From NCBI GenBank assembly GCA_013203855.1, contig JABMPG010000324.1, positions 1 to 7,949 of the forward strand: a stretch of DNA of 7,949 bases, in the 5' to 3' direction. The position numbers and the translations under genes were made by a program. This document shows positions 6,214 to 7,949 of the stretch, piece after piece; position 1 is the first letter of the stretch; every line of letters begins with the position of its first letter. The notes beneath the pieces are model-generated. The model saw only the letters and a list, made by a program, of their open reading frames with translations. It was not told where the DNA came from and ran no database searches. The stretch comes from a bacterium. GTDB lineage: Bacteria; Sumerlaeota; Sumerlaeia; UBA8349.

Positions 6214-7359
6214 ATGCTGCCGATCCTGATCATCTTCCTCGTCCTTGAAGCGCTTCTGTGGGGGTGGGTGTTGTACCGCGGTTTCGCCCGGTCCAAGTGG
6301 CGCGTGGTTGGCAGTTGCCTCGCGTATCACCTCCTCGTCCCGGGCGCGATAGTTATGATGTTGCCTTTCTACTGGATGGTCGCGACGAGCCTGAAGGATT
6401 TCGAAAGCGCCAACCAGTCACCCCCCACGTGGCTTCCCATCGGCACGGATTACTTTGCGCCGCCCCCTCCTGGGTTTTCCGACATGGCCGCCGAAATCGA
6501 GGTGGATCTTCCGAAGACCGCCGGGAAGTCGTGGGAAGAGGTTCAGTCTATGGATTCGGTCACGGTCGTCTCGATCGAACGGTTGGGCGATACGACGGCT
6601 TTCTATGAGACTCCGGGCTCAAGCCTGCGGCGGACCCGCGGACCCCAGTGGAGCAATTATGTTCAGGCCTGGATGGGGCCAGCAAAAGGGAATCCGGACA
6701 ATCCCGTCACCTTCAGCACCTACTTCAAGGTGAGCATTATAACCACGGTTGTGGCAACTCTGGGCACTCTCTTGACATCAATTCTCGCGGCATATGCTTT
6801 CGCAAAGATCTCCTTTCCCGGGCGCGAGATCCTCTTCTACCTCGTTCTCGCCACGATGATGGTTCCCGGGCAGGTGCTTCTGATTCCTGATTTCCTCATC
6901 CTGGCCGGCCTGCCGGACCTGACTTTCGGGTTGCGATGGCTGGACAACTATCCCGCGCTCATCGTGCCCTGGCTGGCCAGCGTGTTCAGCATTTTCCTCC
7001 TTCGGCAGTTCTTCATGGGAATCCCCGACGATTTGTGGGATGCGGCGCAGATCGATGGCTCGAGCCGGTTTCGCTACCTGTGGCAGATCATGGTCCCTCT
7101 CTCCAAACCGGCACTCATCACGGCTGGCATCTTCATCTTTCTCGGGGAGTGGAACTCCCTGCTTTGGCCGCTCATTGTTACGACGAGTCCTAAAATGCGT
7201 ACCCTCATGGTGGGCCTTCAGACCTTCAACGAAGAGATGAGCGGGGATTTTCATCTTCTTATGGCGGCCGCCACGATTGCCATTCTGCCGGTGGTCATCG
7301 TCTTCTTTTTTCTGCAGCGTTTCTTCGTTCAGGCGATTTCGCGCACGGGTTTCAAGTAG
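6214..7359 (+). CDS. Carbohydrate ABC transporter permease, MalG/UgpE type, enlarged
   Basis: This 381-residue inner-membrane protein is the partner of the preceding permease, 9 bases downstream. Helices fall at about 2-21 (extra), 36-58, 173-197, 205-230, 246-267, 300-322 and 348-371. The EAA loop is WDAAQIDGSSRFRYLWQIMV (275-294), with Asp in place of the first Glu. MalG-type proteins are usually 270-300 residues; here there is an additional N-terminal helix and a hydrophilic insertion of about 65 residues (80-145) between 'PPTWLPI' and 'QWSNYVQAW', expected to face outside. The insert has charged stretches such as EIEVDLPKTAGKSWEEVQSM. The Asp/Gly and C-terminal parts are ordinary, so transport function is likely. 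Substrate is unknown; a uronate-containing saccharide is suggested only by the neighbours. Confidence 0.9.
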   Translation: MLPILIIFLVLEALLWGWVLYRGFARSKWRVVGSCLAYHLLVPGAIVMMLPFYWMVATSLKDFESANQSPPTWLPIGTDYFAPPPPGFSDMAAEIEVDLPKTAGKSWEEVQSMDSVTVVSIERLGDTTAFYETPGSSLRRTRGPQWSNYVQAWMGPAKGNPDNPVTFSTYFKVSIITTVVATLGTLLTSILAAYAFAKISFPGREILFYLVLATMMVPGQVLLIPDFLILAGLPDLTFGLRWLDNYPALIVPWLASVFSIFLLRQFFMGIPDDLWDAAQIDGSSRFRYLWQIMVPLSKPALITAGIFIFLGEWNSLLWPLIVTTSPKMRTLMVGLQTFNEEMSGDFHLLMAAATIAILPVVIVFFFLQRFFVQAISRTGFK

Positions 7360-7439
7360 ACTTTTCGATTTTTCTGGCGGTTATCTGGTTCTGTGTGGGA
7401 AATTATGCCTTGAGACTATAGACTGGTTTTGCAGTTTTG

Positions 7440-7445
7440 AAAGGA
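7440..7445 (+). promoter_or_regulatory. Ribosome binding site for the nitroreductase gene
   Basis: AAAGGA lies 6 bases before ATG 7452. The 92-base gap from 7360 to 7451 is AT-richer than the genes around it. A weak -10-like TATAGA at 7417-7422 has no fitting -35, so I do not call a promoter. Confidence 0.55.
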
Positions 7446-7451
7446 CGCCTC

Positions 7452-7949
7452 ATGGAGTTCCATGACTTGATTCAGAAACGGCGCTCGGTCCGCCGGTTTG
7501 TTCCGTCGGAGATTGGCGATGAGGTCATTCTTCGAATTCTGGAGGCCGGACGGGTCGCCCCATCGGGATGCAATCTCCAGAATCGGGAGTTTGTCGTCAT
7601 TCGCGACCGGAATGTTCTGGCCCAGATTGAAGAGCGTATCCAGGCGGATTTCAAGAACGCGGCGGCCGCCATCGCCGTGGTTATGAACCCAGACGTCACA
7701 CGGTGGGGCTCCTATTGGGTTGAAGACTGCTCGGCTGCGGTCACTCAGATGCTTCTGGCGATTGTGGACGAGGGGTACGATTCGGTCTGGATCGAGGGAA
7801 CCCTTCTTCGCCACGAGGAGTGGGCGAAGGATCTTCTGGCGATTCCGGCGGGCAAACGGCTTTACGTTCTTCTCCCGATCGGGAAAGCGGCCGAGGAAAA
7901 CGCGCGCGCGGCCAAGGCCGATCTGGACGATATCGTTTTCTATGAGAGA
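7452..7949 (+). CDS. Nitroreductase family protein (partial at right edge)
   Basis: The frame is open from ATG 7452 to the window end and gives 166 residues without a stop. Features of FMN-dependent nitroreductases are the N-terminal RRSVRRF (10-16, FMN phosphate contact in the family), 'EAGRVAPSGCNLQNREFVVI' (31-50), an EDCSAAVTQMLLAI helix (91-104) and 'IPAGKRLYVLLPIGKAAEE' (131-149). The end 'LDDIVFYER' resembles the usual 'D-IV-Y-KW' finish, so probably only a few residues are missing. Compact family members of about 170 residues act as NAD(P)H-dependent flavin oxidoreductases, usually as dimers in the cytoplasm. The 92-base gap suggests it may be a separate unit from the transporter genes. 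The physiological substrate is unknown. Confidence 0.85.
   Translation, partial: MEFHDLIQKRRSVRRFVPSEIGDEVILRILEAGRVAPSGCNLQNREFVVIRDRNVLAQIEERIQADFKNAAAAIAVVMNPDVTRWGSYWVEDCSAAVTQMLLAIVDEGYDSVWIEGTLLRHEEWAKDLLAIPAGKRLYVLLPIGKAAEENARAAKADLDDIVFYER

Noticed and set aside
6772..6798. TTGACA followed by TATGCT, promoter-like
   Set aside because: It lies inside a membrane-helix coding stretch of the second permease, with a 15-base spacing and a poor -10 match.
7360..7451. Search for a terminator after the second permease
   Set aside because: There are T-rich runs (TTTTCGATTTTT), but no stable hairpin precedes them.

Overview
This is a GC-rich bacterial window of tightly packed genes, all on the plus strand. 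It looks like a carbohydrate (probably uronate) catabolism locus. The gene mix is a Gfo/Idh/MocA dehydrogenase, a URO-D-like methyltransferase, a sulfatase relic, a beta-propeller protein, a tagaturonate epimerase-family protein and a two-permease sugar ABC importer. By content this recalls Planctomycetota, Lentisphaerota, Hydrogenedentota, Sumerlaeota or Armatimonadota, which are often known from metagenomes. There is no rRNA or other phylogenetic marker, so the taxon is inference only.

Region 1 (1-1455) holds the C-terminal 61 residues of a Gfo/Idh/MocA-like oxidoreductase, a complete URO-D-superfamily protein (204-1259), and a start-proximal stub of a sulfatase (1287-1367) that stops after 26 codons. 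About 90 bases of junction sequence follow the stub. The stub is the clearest sign of gene decay, deletion or misassembly here.

Region 2 (1456-3919) carries a roughly 393-residue propeller-like protein, possibly related to oligogalacturonate lyases, and a UxaE-family tagaturonate epimerase (2675-3919). If both calls hold, they would act in sequence: release or sensing of uronate oligomers, then isomerisation of D-tagaturonate to D-fructuronate.

Region 3 (3920-7359) opens with a 123-base gap containing a small inverted repeat and a seven-codon open frame. Next come a GT4 glycosyltransferase (4043-5167) and, 5 bases later, the MalF-type and MalG-type permeases of a sugar ABC importer. Both permeases are longer than usual, with extra non-membrane segments, and the second has an extra N-terminal membrane helix. 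No substrate-binding protein or ATPase lies in the window.

Region 4 (7360-7949) has a short AT-richer gap and a small nitroreductase-family gene that runs off the right edge, probably only a few residues short of complete.

I see no tRNA, rRNA, CRISPR array, insertion sequence or phage gene. I do not see convincing evidence of a wholly new system. The best leads are the sulfatase stub, the propeller plus epimerase pair, and the enlarged permeases next to a glycosyltransferase.
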